Assembly: GCA_937877765.1 (NCBI GenBank)
Contig: CALGBN010000069.1
Location: 1-5,704, forward strand
Direction of reading: 5' to 3'
Source: Candidatus Bathyarchaeota archaeon
GTDB lineage: Archaea > Thermoproteota > Bathyarchaeia > TCS64
Length of the DNA: 5,704 nt
This document shows positions 5,691-5,704 of the stretch, piece by piece. Positions within the stretch are counted from its first letter, which is position 1. The number at the start of each line of letters is the position of its first letter. Below the pieces are notes generated by a model. That model saw only the letters and a list, made by a program, of their open reading frames with translations. It was not told the DNA's origin and did not search any database. The translations under genes and the position numbers were made by a program.

Positions 5691-5704
5691 GGGAGCCTGA
5701 GGTG
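5691..5704 (+). promoter_or_regulatory. Ribosome-binding-like sequence for a gene beyond the window
   Basis: After the small membrane gene ends (5672), the sequence runs A-rich and then gives GGGAG (5691-5695) and GAGGTG (5699-5704) at the window edge. Either GTG 5702 is a start preceded by GGGAG, or GAGGTG is itself the binding site for a start just outside. Both readings imply a further gene closely following, perhaps in the same operon. Confidence 0.35.

Noticed and set aside
1..5704. CRISPR arrays, tRNA or rRNA genes.
   Set aside because: No regularly spaced repeats, cloverleaf-like sequence or conserved rRNA segments were seen in reading the window.

Overview
The window looks archaeal. 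The first gene has a TATA-like box (TTATATAT) about 30 bases before its start and no Shine-Dalgarno sequence. Several genes start with TTG or GTG, genes are tightly packed with 4-base GTGA stop/start overlaps, and the protein families (Lrp/AsnC regulators, stand-alone RAM domains, small universal stress proteins) are common in archaea. The phylum cannot be fixed from the sequence alone. The host DNA is AT-rich, whereas an inserted element in the middle is visibly GC-richer.

Layout: (1) 3-68, possible C-terminal end of an upstream gene. (2) 123-587, a full-length Lrp/AsnC regulator with its own promoter. (3) 588-729, an intergenic region with a small GC hairpin and a possible promoter. (4) 730-3453, a complete 907-residue P-type ATPase of the type IIA (SERCA/PMCA-like Ca2+) class with all catalytic motifs and apparently all Ca2+ ligands. 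(5) 3450-5171, a universal stress protein (USP) gene overlapping the ATPase stop by 4 bases and split after codon 35 by an insertion sequence. (6) 3555-4752, that IS5-family element, 1198 bp, with terminal inverted repeats, a 5-bp TGATA target duplication and a minus-strand transposase broken by about five frameshifts. (7) 5155-5478, a stand-alone Lrp-type RAM (ligand-binding) domain without a DNA-binding part. (8) 5475-5672, a 65-residue single-pass membrane protein. The last bases (5691-5704) hold ribosome-binding-site-like sequence, so another gene probably follows.

The main reading is an operon of ATPase, USP, RAM protein and small membrane protein, in which each gene overlaps the next by 4 or 17 bases once the insertion is removed. 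Such close packing implies co-expression. It suggests, as inference only, a cation-export module made of a pump, a stress-type protein, a small-molecule sensor domain and a membrane micro-protein. The insertion has split the USP gene, but removing the element plus one TGATA copy restores a continuous 172-codon reading frame. In contrast, the transposase is badly decayed, so a defective copy was probably moved in by a transposase supplied elsewhere, and fairly recently.
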